Shown here one piece after another: positions 23,472 to 35,136 of a DNA stretch of 64,000 nt. The DNA is taken from positions 434,001-498,000 of the forward strand of contig VNKQ01000011.1 of the NCBI GenBank assembly GCA_016508695.1. The letters run 5' to 3'. Position 1 is the first letter of the stretch; each line of letters begins with the position of its first letter. Source of the stretch: Hyphodiscus hymeniophilus (lineage: Eukaryota > Ascomycota > Leotiomycetes > Helotiales > Hyphodiscaceae). Made by a program: the position numbers and the translations under genes. The notes under the pieces were generated by a model. That model was not told the DNA's origin and made no database searches. It worked only from the letters and a program-made list of their open reading frames with translations.

Positions 23472-25665
23472 TCATTTATCTCCCTTGTTTCTTGCCGAGA
23501 ATTGGGCCTCCTGTAAAGAGTAACTTTGAAAACAGTGAGCCAATTGTCAGCTAACCACAACGGGAAGGATATCGTGTAGGAGAGCTCAGACTTACACTTG
23601 GGATTGCGCCTGTGAGCGAAAATATCCCCATCGCTAGAGTCATGGCCTTCCAACCATAATTCTGAACCAAAGCGCCTGCGAATACAGGACCAAACAGCGT
23701 CGCTGCAGCCATAGAGCAGTTGAAGAGAGCAAATGCTTGGGCGTATGCACCGCCTGGGCCAAAAATACCTGGCTGTTCTTCTTCTTTCTCCTCGACCACC
23801 ACTGACAGATCAGCCGCGACAGGGGCGACAATGAGGATCAAGGTACAGCCTGTAACAAAAGGTCAGCTAGGGTGACTTCCGACTTTTTTATTCTTCAACC
23901 TCGATAATTTTGACTGAGGTGTGAAGGTCTTGATGCCTGTCTCCTTGCACGGGATGGAAGCAGATCTTAATTGTTCAAGAACGTTTGCAGGATTAGAAAC
24001 TGGACTTGGATCCATATGATTCAGAGTCTCTGAGCAATTGGATACTAATGTCGGCTTTTCAACCACTGCCAAACACAAGAAATGTAACTTACCACAGGCA
24101 AACAGGAGGCAACAAAGCAATATCTGGTGCTCCTTAGAATCATTCTCGACAAGACGCATCAGGATCAATGGAATGGCAGTGAGTCCACATCCGGAGACAG
24201 TAATCCAACGAGGTCCGAGCCTGTCCGAGAGACTCCCAACAAGAGGGCCTGCAAGGGCTGGAATAGCGATACATAGGAAAATAAGGCCAGCACTGAGGGA
24301 ATCCCAATGAAAGGTCGTCTTGACGAAAAGAGCCAGTACCCCGTCAAATGTTGCAAGTATCGAAACGTTAACGAAGATACCGTATAGAGCTGCAAGAAGC
24401 CGTGGAGACGTGAGAAGAGTCACGACGGGCGGAAGGCTCAGACGACCGCTATTGGCCTTGCCCTTGGCCGTTCTTCGTGCTGTTGTGAGTAAAGTATCTT
24501 CTTCGCCATCAGTCAAGGTCTGGTCGCTGGAACTTCCAGGGACCGCAGGAGAATTGGAATCATAGTTGTTCCGGTCGTATCGTTGTTCATCTGCAAATGT
24601 TCCATACGCATGAGAGTTTGGCGCCCTCGTCGTCACAATTTTGGCCAGGTATCCCTCGGCCACTCGTTTTTCGATCATGAACATTCGTAGAACTATGTCA
24701 ACAACTATCAGGCTCATCGACATGGCAAATACAGCCACATAGCCGGCCTTTGCATAGACGATTCTATAGGCTCATTAGTAGGGGTATTCTGAGAGTTGAG
24801 AAGAGAATTTAGAGATTGGGAGATGTCTCATGAGTGATTCGCGCGATAGCGCAGTACTTCGAAAGCTCAGCCCTTGAGCTCGACGCCTGGTAGAACGATA
24901 GCATACTTGGATGGAAATGAGACATACCCGCCAAGCAATGGAGATATTATGAGCCCGAAGCTGGAACTCGATAAGGCTGTGCCCATCCACTGACCGATAC
25001 TCTCTCTTCCAACTGTATCGACTAGTAACGCAAGCCCAACGGTATATACTACGGCAGCAGATAACCCTTGTAGAAGTCTGCTCACGACTAAAAGCCAGGC
25101 AGCTTTCGCAAAACCAAACAAGAGTGTCGCTCCAGCAAGTATGAATAATCCGGCGAAGTAGGTGACGGACCTGTTTGACGACCGATCTGCGATCCAGCCA
25201 CAAATTGCTGGAAAGGGTCTTTAGCATCTGAAGCAACTGAACAGGCTATGGGTGATGGAACTTACGAGAACCGATAAGTATGGCAGCCCCAAAGACCGCA
25301 AAAATGAACGATGTCCACCACTGTACTGAGAAATGTAAGAATTGACAGAGCGAGGAGATGATGGGATGCAGACCTTCATTATCTGGAACTCCCGACCTTT
25401 CTCGAAGACTAAATGGTAGAACAGGAACTATCTTCGAGCAAATCAGTTGAGGTTATTATCGTTCCTGCTCAATACTCACAACGCCGTAAAGAAAAGCATC
25501 CTAGCTATGATCAGTTCAGAAGTCAAACTTGAAGTGCTCAAGAAAGCGTACCGTGAATATAGCAACGCACACTGTGGCAAGAATAAAGCCATCTGATGAT
25601 CTGAACTCGAGCATCCAAGGAAGCCCCGGGGCGTTTGAATGGGCTCTCTCGATATCGCGAGTCAT
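23472..25665 (-). CDS. MFS transporter, DHA1 drug/proton antiporter type
   Basis: Exons complement(23472..23510, 23596..23849, 24093..24763, 24928..25207, 25266..25325, 25374..25431, 25480..25500, 25552..25665) give 498 aa. Motif A appears as GWIADRSSNR after helix 2 and the antiporter motif C as GLIISPLLGG in helix 5. The loop between helices 6 and 7 is long and polar. The final six helices follow, with AGPLVGSLSDRLGPR. One exon is 21 nt. Two introns are long for this region (164 and 243 nt). The 13-codon last exon is the least certain part, because an alternative donor gives a different tail. It probably exports a small molecule across the plasma membrane. Its place between the reductase and dehydrogenase genes suggests it exports the cluster product. 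An upstream in-frame ATG exists at 25839. Confidence 0.8.
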
Positions 25666-26166
25666 CCTCAAAACGATGAAAGATGCTAAAAAGGGACGGA
25701 AGATGGGAACAGCAATAGCAGTCTTGGGTGATTTGAAATTCGAGTGTATGGGAGAAGGGGTCTCGGTGCAATTGAGCAAAATCAGACTGCTGACAATATA
25801 GTTCGATGTCCCGCCTGCGCGATTAGGCCACGCAAGCATCCGTTCAGGTATGACTGAATGGAAGGTTTTCTCCGAACTGAGACATTGTCCTGGCTACACG
25901 AGCACGCTATTGTGAAATCTAGTCAAACAAATCACTGTCCCGGCATACTGTCCGAATTACAGGTATCACCTATCACAGTACCAATAAGCCCGAGAGCCCA
26001 TGAGACTGTTTACCGGATTGGAGCATTCACCTTTCCCTTGACGAGTCCATTAAACAACAGGCACCCTCTGGTAGTGGCTCGTTTTTTAGCAAGACTTCTA
26101 GAATAAGCCTTGAAGCTCTTTATATTTGAACACAGAGTCTTTGAACTTTCCCCTACAGCCACTGCC
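25666..26166. promoter_or_regulatory. divergent promoter of the MFS and alcohol dehydrogenase genes
   Basis: This 501-bp region lies between divergent starts, repeating the paired layout of the cluster. No defined binding motif was recognised. Confidence 0.4.
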
Positions 26167-27406
26167 ATGGCAAAATTCTCCAATTCTGATAATGTGCACT
26201 TGAGTGGACCAGATGACGAGAAGACGCAATCCAGCCATGTATCCGCTTTTCAAGGCTGGATGGCATTCGATAAATTTTCCATCAAAGACGGCCTGAAGCT
26301 CGTAACTTTCCAGCCGAAACAGTGGGAAGAAACCGACATTGACGTTAAGGTCACTCATTGCGGGGTGTGTGGCTCGGACATACATACTCTTCGAAGTGGA
26401 TGGGTGAATATCTCAATGCGATTCTCTTTGTAACCTCTAGTAACTAATTCTGTGAAGGGACCAACTATATATCCTTGTTGCGTAGGCCACGAAATTGTTG
26501 GTATAGTGACTCGAGCTGGAAAACTGGTAGAAAGAAATATCAGGTCTACTATTACAGTTCACATCGTTATAGATTCAATAACTGACTGAGCTAAGTGTCG
26601 GAGACCGAGTTGGAATTGGCCCAGTGATACACGTCTGTGGCCACACCACATGCATCGAATGCAGTAGCGGCAGATCGAATTATTGCCCACGGAGGATACC
26701 CACCTACAATAGCGTCCTGCCAGATGGCAGTAAGACTTACGGCGGCTTCGCTAACTATTGTCGAGTCCCCGGACAAGCAGCGATACGAATCCCACAAGAG
26801 CTCGCAAGTGAGTTTGTGGCGCCACTGCTGTGTGCGGGCATCACCGTATTCGTGCCTCTAAAAGAATTCGCCGGGGCACAACAACGTGTGGGTATTATTG
26901 GGATTGGCGGATTGGGCCATTTCGCAATCCTATTCGCAAAGGCGCTAGGATTTGACCATGTGATGGCTATCTCTAGGCAGGAGACGAAAAGAGCCGATGC
27001 ACTCGCGCTGGGAGCTGATTCCTATGTTGCAACGACTGATGAGACGGATTGGGCCACACACTATGCAGGATCGCTTGATCTGATCATTTCTACCGTCTCA
27101 ACTGCTGAAATGCCACTCAACGCCTATCTTGGGCTTCTGAGGACTGGTGGCCGCTTTTGCCAAATCGGCTTACCAGAGAATCCCTTGCCACCCCTCGAGA
27201 CCTTCGGCTTGATCGAACGGAAAATATCCATTCATTTCAACGATGTTGGATCTATCCCAGAGGTGGAGGAGCTACTCGCCTTTGTGGTGGAGAAGAAGAT
27301 CCAGCCTTGGGTCGAGACGAGAAAGATAGGGGACATAAATAAGGTCCTGGTAGAAATGGAAGCTGGAAAGGCTCGGTTCCGTTATGTTTTTGTGAATGAA
27401 GTCTGA
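26167..27406 (+). CDS. zinc-dependent alcohol dehydrogenase, cinnamyl-alcohol/ADH6 type
   Basis: Exons 26167..26403, 26458..26543 and 26596..27406 give 377 aa. Catalytic zinc ligands are visible in HCGVCGSDIHTLRSGW and in CCVGHEIVG (Cys, then His-Glu). The NAD(P) fold has GIIGIGGLGHFAI. The structural zinc loop reads C-x4-C-x2-C-x7-C, while the family normally has C-x2-C-x2-C-x7-C. The second intron uses a weak donor (GTCTAC) and was placed to keep NISVGDRVGIG in frame. Enzymes of this type reduce aldehydes with NADPH or oxidise alcohols in the cytosol. In this setting it could act on the aldehyde released by the A-T-R enzyme or on an oxidised hydroxyl. That role is inferred only from position. 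Confidence 0.85.
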
Positions 27407-27469
27407 GGTAATGCTTGGATATATGCGAAGTCAATATAAACTCTTTTCGGTAAGCGGTGATGTGGAGGT

Positions 27470-27751
27470 GTGTTGTGCGGCGAATACGAGTTTGCCAATC
27501 AGCGTGAGAACTGCATCGTGGACGTCATTCGGAGTATATTCGCGGATCTGACAAGTGAATGGGATGAAGAATTTCAGGACATGGCGATTTCGCTGCAGAT
27601 GTTGCAGAGGAAGAACTTGTCGGACACTTTGGTGGCCGAGGTGAAAAAGGAGAAGGCGCTAAGACGGTTTTGGAAAGAGTCTCTGACATCCTGCATGTTC
27701 TTTCACCGAATATCCATTTCCGTCGATATGTATCAATTCTGTGTTATGTGA
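27470..27751 (+). pseudogene. possible coding fragment in a convergent gap
   Basis: This 94-codon open frame has a protein-like composition (FADLTSEWDEEFQDMAISL, then a Lys/Glu-rich helix). It has no ATG near its beginning and an upstream TGA 12 bases before it. It fills most of the 365-bp gap between the dehydrogenase and deaminase 3' ends, and its end nears the deaminase stop. It could be a remnant of a lost gene or an untranslated tail. No family is recognised. Confidence 0.2.
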
Positions 27752-27771
27752 CTAGAAATCACCATTGGCAA

Positions 27772-29160
27772 TCATTCGTTGTCAGCTTCAGTCGGCACAA
27801 AATCCTTCCCTGCAACCTCTTTCCCGGCAACCCAAACTCGCCGTATGCTCCTGTCGTCTCCCATAAAGACCCATTTCTTAACCAATGCCAAATCGTCCTC
27901 TTCGAAGCCGTCAATATTGATGCAATCTCTTCCCCCAACATCCACAAGCAGAGCATCAAACTCCTTCCCCTGCTCAAAATTGCCGACTTTCGAATCTAAA
28001 TCGAGAACTTGGGCGCTGCCAAGAGTCCCCAAAAAGACAATCTCGTTGAATTGCAAAGTGTTCTTGTCATCACCAGTCCGCATCGCAAGGTGACGGGAAA
28101 CATTCGAAGCCTGGCGCATAGCATCAAGCATGAAAGTCGAGTACCCCGCTGAGCAATCGGTCCCCAAACCGACTTTGATCCCTCGATTCAGCAATTCCCT
28201 GACCCGACAGACACCATCTCGAAGGCAGGTATTAGAGTTAGGATTATGGGCAACACCTGCTTTCGTCTCCTTGAGAATCTGCATATCGGTCTCAGTGAGC
28301 CATATGCAATGAGCCAATATGGACTTCTCATGCATCAATCCGTGCGCTTTGTACATCTCCCCATATGTTTTGAATTCAGTATGAACTTTCAGCATTCTTT
28401 CAATATCGTCCGGTGTCTCGCACATGTGGGCTTGGACGTGAATCTTTCTTTCCCCGCCACTGGACAGTTTGCCAAGTCCTTCCATGAGATCTGGAGGTGC
28501 CCAGGGCCCACCTCGAGGCTGGATACAAGGATAAATAAGCTTAGTATCCGGATCAATCTTTGCGATGTGGTCCAGCGTATTTTCCTCATCTTCAAGTGAC
28601 TTCTCAATGGATTCCTCAAAATTTCCATGCGTAGCAGGCCCAACAATACACATCTTGCCGATGACTGCTCGTTGGCCATATTTCAGACACATATCGGCAA
28701 GGATGTTCGACGAGTCCGTATGAATTGTTGTATTATAAGCCACAGTTGTAGTTCCGATCTCGAGTTCCTTCTGCACAAGTTGGGAGTAGACACGTTTTGC
28801 TTTCGAGGTATCGGAGTAGGAAGCTTCCATTGGGTCGGTATAATCTCGCACCCATTGCCTCAGCGTGCCCTCCATCCCAAGTGCTAAGTTTGGGTATTGA
28901 GGTGCATGGAGATGAGTGTCTATCAAACCCGGGAAGAGGAATTGAGTGGGCGAGAGGACTGTGAATGGACTTGAGGCAAAGGATGGATGCTTTGAGCGAG
29001 CCTCCAAAAGGGTTTTACATGATGGATCGAGGAACGAAATTATGCCATTCTCTACGGCAAGGGCGCTCACAGGAAGAATTTCCAGCTCTTTCAAAGAGAG
29101 ACTGTGCACCACTCGTCCAATGAACAAATGTCTGTTGCGGTCAACATGTTGGATGAGCAT
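27772..29160 (-). CDS. GUD1: guanine deaminase
   Basis: Single exon, 462 aa, the usual length for the family. It belongs to the amidohydrolase superfamily. Metal ligands are seen in PGLIDTHLHAPQYPN (His83 and His85), in VQAHMCETPDD and in LAHCIWLTE, and the catalytic Asp in GLGTDCSAGYSTFMLDAMRQ. The DTHLHAPQY and TDCSAGYS forms are specific to guanine deaminases rather than other deaminases. The enzyme converts guanine to xanthine and ammonia in the cytosol, feeding purine use as a nitrogen source. The neighbouring purine-cytosine permease is transcribed divergently from a GATA-rich promoter, which supports a shared role in scavenging purines. The start is the first ATG and precedes a typical N-terminal beta region. 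Confidence 0.93.
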   Translation of the reverse strand: MLIQHVDRNRHLFIGRVVHSLSLKELEILPVSALAVENGIISFLDPSCKTLLEARSKHPSFASSPFTVLSPTQFLFPGLIDTHLHAPQYPNLALGMEGTLRQWVRDYTDPMEASYSDTSKAKRVYSQLVQKELEIGTTTVAYNTTIHTDSSNILADMCLKYGQRAVIGKMCIVGPATHGNFEESIEKSLEDEENTLDHIAKIDPDTKLIYPCIQPRGGPWAPPDLMEGLGKLSSGGERKIHVQAHMCETPDDIERMLKVHTEFKTYGEMYKAHGLMHEKSILAHCIWLTETDMQILKETKAGVAHNPNSNTCLRDGVCRVRELLNRGIKVGLGTDCSAGYSTFMLDAMRQASNVSRHLAMRTGDDKNTLQFNEIVFLGTLGSAQVLDLDSKVGNFEQGKEFDALLVDVGGRDCINIDGFEEDDLALVKKWVFMGDDRSIRRVWVAGKEVAGKDFVPTEADNE

Positions 29161-29666
29161 TTTGAAGTGTCGACTTTCAATTGAAACACGGTAAAATTTT
29201 GGAGGGCTTGAGCTGAGAGCTCGAATAAAGGTGCATGAACATTAGAAAGTCTAATGACATCGCAGATCGTTCATGCGAGGATGCAAGGGGTTTTGTCCCA
29301 GGACGTCCAAAGGTGGGGTATGTGGGGAAGGCCATGTACTGGGATTGTGGCCAGACTGATAACAGCGGCCGTCGGCGATGTGCAAAGTCATCTTTGGATG
29401 AAGATAAGAAATGTCGCCCCAAAAATGAACCCATAGATACTGCACACCTTAACTCAGCTTGCGGCAAATAAGATGGGGCATTCCCGAGTTGGAGAGTCTC
29501 AGCGAATATGGGCTTCGATAAGAGCTTCCCATGCCGTCCCGTTGGAATTCTTATCAGTGATTAATGGAATTCTAGACCTGAGTGGCGAGGAGGTAATTCA
29601 TTAAATGAATGCGTAGTCTCTACCTACTCCTGTGAAGTCTTTTAGCAAAACATATCTCCACCCAAG
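29161..29666. promoter_or_regulatory. divergent promoter with four HGATAR sites
   Basis: GATA sites lie at 29357-29362 (TGATAA), 29402-29407 (AGATAA), 29516-29521 (CGATAA) and 29551-29556 (TGATAA on the minus strand). They fall within 200 bp between the guanine deaminase and purine permease starts. In ascomycetes AreA/NIT2 GATA factors activate nitrogen-source genes through such clusters. No uric-acid-regulator type TCGG-N6-CCGA site was found. Confidence 0.5.
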
Positions 29667-31620
29667 ATGACAGAAATCTACGATGCTGAGAAAGGTGTGC
29701 ACAGTGGATCTGATGTTGATGAAAAACATGGATATGTTCAAGACATAGACCAAGCATCGGGAGAATTGACTGTACTTTCGAAGCCAACCTCTTTTGAGAA
29801 AGTGCGAGCATGGATTCGAACTTCTGGAGCAGAGGAAGGGGGCATTGAGGTACGGATCTTAAAATGATTTCTTCTTTCAGTGGCTTGCGTGCTTCTGTGT
29901 CCCTTCAGTTGCTCGAGCTTTTGTGATCTTTCGGATCATTCAACCCATCGCCTGAGAGTTGAAGGATTAAACTTTCAAGACGATGAAGAGTAATGGACTG
30001 AGTTACTTACACCAACTCGAGTACACATAGGCAAGTAACTAGAATGCTTACTTCATAATTCCTATAGCGCGTCCCACCAGAGGCTCGAACAAACCAGCCT
30101 CCACGAGATCTCTTCACCGTGTTCATGAGTGCCAATGTTGGAGTTGCAACGTTGGCATTCGGTACCCTTGGCCCAGCGCTCTTCGAACTCGGCTGGTGGG
30201 ATTCATTCCTGTGTATCCTCTTCTTCAACATTATCGGTTCAATGCCTCCGGCACTCATGGCAACCTTCGGGCCAAAGCTGGGTTTGCGGACAATGGTTAT
30301 GCCCCGATACTCGTTCGGCTGGTACCCAGCAAAGGGCATTGCAATCATCAATTTGCTCAATCAGATTGGATGGGCTATGGTGAACGCCATTGCAGGAGCC
30401 CAGTTCCTGTATGATGTAGGGAATGGAAATCTTCCGATGTCTGTTGCTGTTTTAATCGTTGGGCTTCTGGCTATGGTTATTGGGATGTTCGGATACAAGC
30501 ACGTCCATCGCTTCGAACGTGTTTCCTGGCTGGTTGTGTTGGTTTGCTTAATTATCGTTACCGGGTTCGGGGCGAAACACATGGTCAATGTGCCAATGGG
30601 CAAAGGACCTGCCGAGACGTCCAGTATCCTGTCGTTTGGTACCACGATCATCGGTTTCCAGATCTCGTGGGCTCCTATTGCGGCGGACTATGGGGTGTTC
30701 ATGCGCGAGACTTGTAAGTTTCTGAGCTCTTGACTCATCGTGAACAACAGGCTTCAGTCGAACCCGCTGACCCCGGTACAGATAAGCCAAGAAGTGTATT
30801 CTTGTGGTCATTTTGTGGCCTGTTCATCTCACAGTTCTTCGTCGAGCTCCTTGGCGTGGGACTGATGACGGCCGTCAACGGTAGCGACGCCTTCCAGAAC
30901 GCTTATGATGCAGCTGGCGTAGGCGGCTTGACGGGAGAGGTTTTCAAAGGACACGGGGCTGGCGTGGCAGGTTTTGGGAAATTCATCCAAGTGATTCTCG
31001 GCTTCTCTGTATTAGGGGTTGTCATCGGTAAGTCAAAGCTTGTACACTTTCCGGCAGGAGTACCGAAGTCATTCTGCATGATTTGGGCTCGACGCCGAAG
31101 GTCATATCGATATTCAAACTGAGCTAATCTATGGAATATAGTCAATCTCTATTCACTCGGTCTAAACGTTCAAGCAATTGGATTGGGGCTGCTTGACGTA
31201 CCTAGGCTGGTATGGTCGCTCCTAGGGGGTGCTATTTTCCTTGCCGCTGCCGTCGCTGGACGAAATCATCTCTCTTCTGTGATGGAAAACTTCCTCAACG
31301 TTGTCGCATATTGGTTGACACCATTCTTGACCATCATATTCTTGGAACATATCATATGGCGACGAGGGTTTGCGTATGACGTCTCAGCTTGGCAAAACCC
31401 AAAGAAACTCCCACATGGGTTTGCCGCTGCATTCTGCTTTATTGTAGGTACAGTCTTAGCGATACTTTGTATGAGTCAGACTTGGTGGGTCGGGCCCATA
31501 GCACTGGCGGTTGGAAACCCACCTTTTGGTACCGACATCTCATGGGAGTTGGCCTTGGGGGCAACAACTTTGTTGTATGTTCCACTACGGTGGCTTGAAC
31601 GGAAGAAGTTTGGGTTGTGA
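29667..31620 (+). CDS. purine-cytosine permease (NCS1 family, Fcy2/FcyB type)
   Basis: Exons 29667..29849, 30068..30713, 30782..31027 and 31142..31620 give 517 aa. After a hydrophilic N-terminus there are about 12 hydrophobic segments. Family motifs include FGTLGPALFELGWWDSFLCI, MVMPRYSFGWYP, LNQIGWAMVNAIAGAQ and SWAPIAADYGVFMRE. The Fcy branch transports adenine, guanine, hypoxanthine and cytosine with protons across the plasma membrane. The first intron is long (218 nt) and sits at the end of the cytosolic tail. The divergent neighbour is guanine deaminase, so import and first catabolic step are coupled in the genome. The exact substrate range cannot be read from the sequence. Confidence 0.9.
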
Positions 31621-33314
31621 TTACGAAGACAGAGCAAATATGAATCATGACATCCTATGCTGAGAGACGGCGGTTTCAATACAAATGCGAGTTTTTGGTT
31701 GGCAGACAGCTCATAGTAATAGAATCACGCTCGTGTACTTTTTTGTGACTTTATGTACGTTCGGCTTTGACCAACCTCCCACCATATCGACGCCCCAGAT
31801 TCTTATCTGCACTGTACAGATTCCCTCGCCCTAAGCGAGAGCGACTGACTTCATATACTTCCCACTGACGCTCTGGAAAGCAATCCAATCGAGTCGCTCC
31901 ATCGTGCCGCCGCCGATTATGAAAGTTGAGGTCACTACGAATATCACCCTTGATGCCCATAAACACCGAGAGACGAAACTAGAAACAAGGAAAGTGAATG
32001 AAGATGAAAATTGGTCCTCATATCTGACTGATATGCAGGGGAAGGCGGCTTTCTGCTTCCATCCACATTGGCAAAATATGGCCGTAAGGCTGCGACATGA
32101 CATGGCGTGACAGTCATGATTTGATTTTGATGTCGGTTTCAGGGAGACTTTGATGAATCCTTATGCTCCTTCGACACGGTATGTCACGCTTTCAGACATA
32201 GTTTGAACCGACGGCGGCGTTTCGTTTCCGCATCGATATGTTAATGAGAGCGGCCAATCCAATAAGGAAAATAACAGCGATGAAAGTCCCAAGGACGATA
32301 GGGAGGGTCTGCATGTTGCTGGTAGATTCGACAGTGTGATAGATCGAGGCTCTTAACCTATTTTGAGGGTGGTCTGGTTTCCCTTCTGAGTTTAAATTGT
32401 CAGTTGAAGTTCGAAGGCAGCCTTGAGCCCGATGGAGTCTCGTAACAAGCTGACAACTTCTCAAAGTCACTCAAAACGAACGAACGTACCTCGCTCTTGA
32501 GCCTTCCGGTAACTACGGCAGCTGTTCAATGCGATCGTGTCCCCCAGAGTCACGTGGGTGGCATGGCAACTTGGTAAAAGGCTTTCGAAAATGCTGCGCA
32601 ATTATCCTGATAGATAAGCGCTCCTCTCCAAATGCAGATTATGGTTCTTGCTCCGGTTTGAGATGATTTGTGAATGCCTAATGCAGGACGTTATCGACAG
32701 AGAATGAGGGGTTGCCGAAATTTGTGGTGTGGTCGAGAGTTCACGGTGTCGGCTTCGTAGCGATCGAATCGAGTTGAAGGACGGCTTGCGCCCAACAACC
32801 AGTCGTAAGCTACTACTCCATAACTTGAAGTCCTGAGTAGCTTAGGCACTGGATATATAAACAGCATTCTCTGGGGGTTGAGAACTAGTAAATGCGAAGT
32901 ACTCGCATCCCCTGGCAAATCATTAAAATCAAGAAAGCATCATTGCCAAAGCCATAGCCTCGACCTTGCGAGTTCATGCTCTTCGATGTACTACCCAAGA
33001 CGGCACTGGCCATAACTACCAGCTTCGTGTAACCATTGACAAATGATAAATACAAGACAAGCCATATACCTCACAGAGGAGGTGGGGTGAGTTGTTGGCG
33101 GAGTAGCAGCGAATGGAAATGGAGTTGAAACGACACGCGCACCAGCAGCACTCCAGTAGAGTCGTTGCCCAGATTGTTCTGCCTCAGGCTTCAAGGACTT
33201 CTTGGTGGTCGGCTCGCGTCACGCAAACGCGAAATAAAGCTTCACAAAATTCATCCTCCCCGCCCACAAGACAATGCTCATCAATCTTACTCCAATTATT
33301 GATCCTCGGTGACA
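31621..33314. other. intergenic region with one possible small gene
   Basis: This 1.7-kb gap lies between the permease stop and the ALG6 start. Most open frames are short and show no family pattern. The only protein-like item is a 40-codon membrane peptide (separate entry). Confidence 0.45.
32192..32314 (-). CDS. possible 40-aa single-pass membrane protein
   Basis: From the first ATG the frame encodes 40 aa: a short N-terminus, one strong hydrophobic helix (PIVLGTFIAVIFLIGLAALI) and a basic stop-transfer end (SMRKRNAAVGSNYV). The pattern is that of a small tail or type III membrane protein. An in-frame extension upstream would need a non-ATG start. No family is recognised. It may be real or chance. 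Confidence 0.3.
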   Translation of the reverse strand: MQTLPIVLGTFIAVIFLIGLAALINISMRKRNAAVGSNYV

Positions 33315-35136
33315 ATGGTAGGACCTTCGCCTCATAAACCCCGGCGAAAGGTCAAGAAGTCGTCGAATGGCAGTGAAGTCTCATCAGTGTCCACAAATTC
33401 CGGACGCTCTTCGATAATCAAGCCAACGTATCCTCTGGCTGCCTTCCTCTGGCCTGCACGAAGCTCGGTGTCACAATGGGAGATCTTGCCTTTGATATTA
33501 ATGGCCGTGGGCCTCTTCAGATGGGCTGCAGGATTATGGGGATATTCTGGTTGGCTAGATTGACATTGGAAAGTTCTCCGGCTAACACGTTCTAGGGTTT
33601 CAAAATCCCCCAATGCACGGTGACTACGAAGCTCAGAGACATTGGATGGAGATCACAACTCAGTTGCCGGTATCACAATGGTACTTTCACGATCTCGAGT
33701 GGTGGGGTCTGGATTATCCACCTTTGACGGCATACCATAGCTGGCTTCTGGGCAAAATTGGCGGATTGATCGATCCTTCATGGTTCGCCCTACACACGTC
33801 CCGAGGACTAGAAGATCCCATTCTCAAGGTGTTCATGCGCGCCACTGTTACTATCTCCGATTATCTCGTATACATACCAGCTACGGTCATATTTGTGCGC
33901 AGGCTTAGCAAGCTCCAGGGAGTCAATACATGGACAGCTTCAATTGCGCTAACGGCCATATTGATGCAACCTAGCACCATCCTCATCGACCATGTCCATT
34001 TTCAATATAACACTGTCATGTTGGGATGTGTTATGGCCACTATGTCCAGTGCACTGGCTGGTAGATACATGTGGAGTTGCGTCTTCTTCGTTCTAGCATT
34101 GGGCTTCAAGCAGATGGCGTTATACTATGCGCCAGCAATATTTGCTTATCTTTTAGGAGCCTGTATCTTCCCTCGCAACATCCCTCGACTCTTAGGTATT
34201 GCTATCGTCACAGCTGCCTCCTTTGCGATTCTGCTCTTGCCAATATTTCTAGGAGCTCTATACGATGCTTACCGTGGCATTGACGCTCGTCCAGACCTGT
34301 TCGGACACTTTGCCCCCCTGCCAATCTTCACCGAGTACTCTTTCCGGATCAATTACAAGGCTTGGTATTATCCCCTCATCCAACAACTCGCACAAGTCAT
34401 TCATCGAGTCTTCCCATTTGCTCGTGGTCTCTTCGAAGACAAGGTGGCCAATTTCTGGTGCGCTTTGAACGTGGTCGTCAAGCTACGGAAATACCCCACC
34501 GAAACCCTTCAAAAAGCTTCACTTGTCGCTACCCTCGCTGCAATTGCGCCTCCTTGTCTTGTCATATTCGTAAAGCCACGCAAAGAACTTTTACCACTAG
34601 CACTAGCAACAACGGCATGGGCTTTCTTCCTCTTCAGCTTCCAGGTACATGAGAAAAGCGTCCTTCTGCCTCTAATGCCAATGACGGTTATCCTGGCTGC
34701 CAAACATGGTCTTAATAAGAGCACTCGTGCATGGGTAGGATTTGCAAACATCCTTGGCACATGGACGATGTTCCCATTGTTGCAACGTGTCGATTTGCGA
34801 GTCCCATATTACACTCTGACTCTTCTCTGGGCATATCTTCTTGGCCTACCTCCAACATCTTTCGCCCTGTACAAGCAAGAAGGATCTCCGACCTGGACCG
34901 GGTTTGCGACTACAGCGATACACTCGCTATTCTATTTCCTGATGGCAGGATGGCATGTCGTTGATGCTTTCCTTGCGCCGCCTCACAACAAACCAGATCT
35001 TTGGGTCGTGATAAATATTGGGATTGGAGCTGTAGGATTTGGTATTTGCTATCTCTGGTGCTTGTGGAGTTTAGTGGTGGAGAGTGGATTGTTCGAATCC
35101 TCGACGACAGAAAAGGGGAAAGCAAAGACGCAGTGA
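33315..35136 (+). CDS. ALG6: ALG6, dolichyl-P-Glc:Man9GlcNAc2-PP-dolichol alpha-1,3-glucosyltransferase
   Basis: Exons 33315..33549 and 33596..35136 (46-nt intron, weak GTTGGC donor) give 591 aa. The intron joins GYSG to FQNPPMHGDYEAQRHWMEIT, the luminal catalytic loop typical of ALG6/ALG8 enzymes. WYFHDLEWWGLDYPPLTAYHSWL follows and distinguishes ALG6. About 11-12 transmembrane segments are present, as expected, and the cytosolic N-terminus is basic and Ser-rich. ALG6 adds the first glucose to the lipid-linked oligosaccharide on the ER luminal side for N-glycosylation. The length fits filamentous fungal orthologues. The ATG was chosen over an in-frame GTG two codons upstream. Confidence 0.93.
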
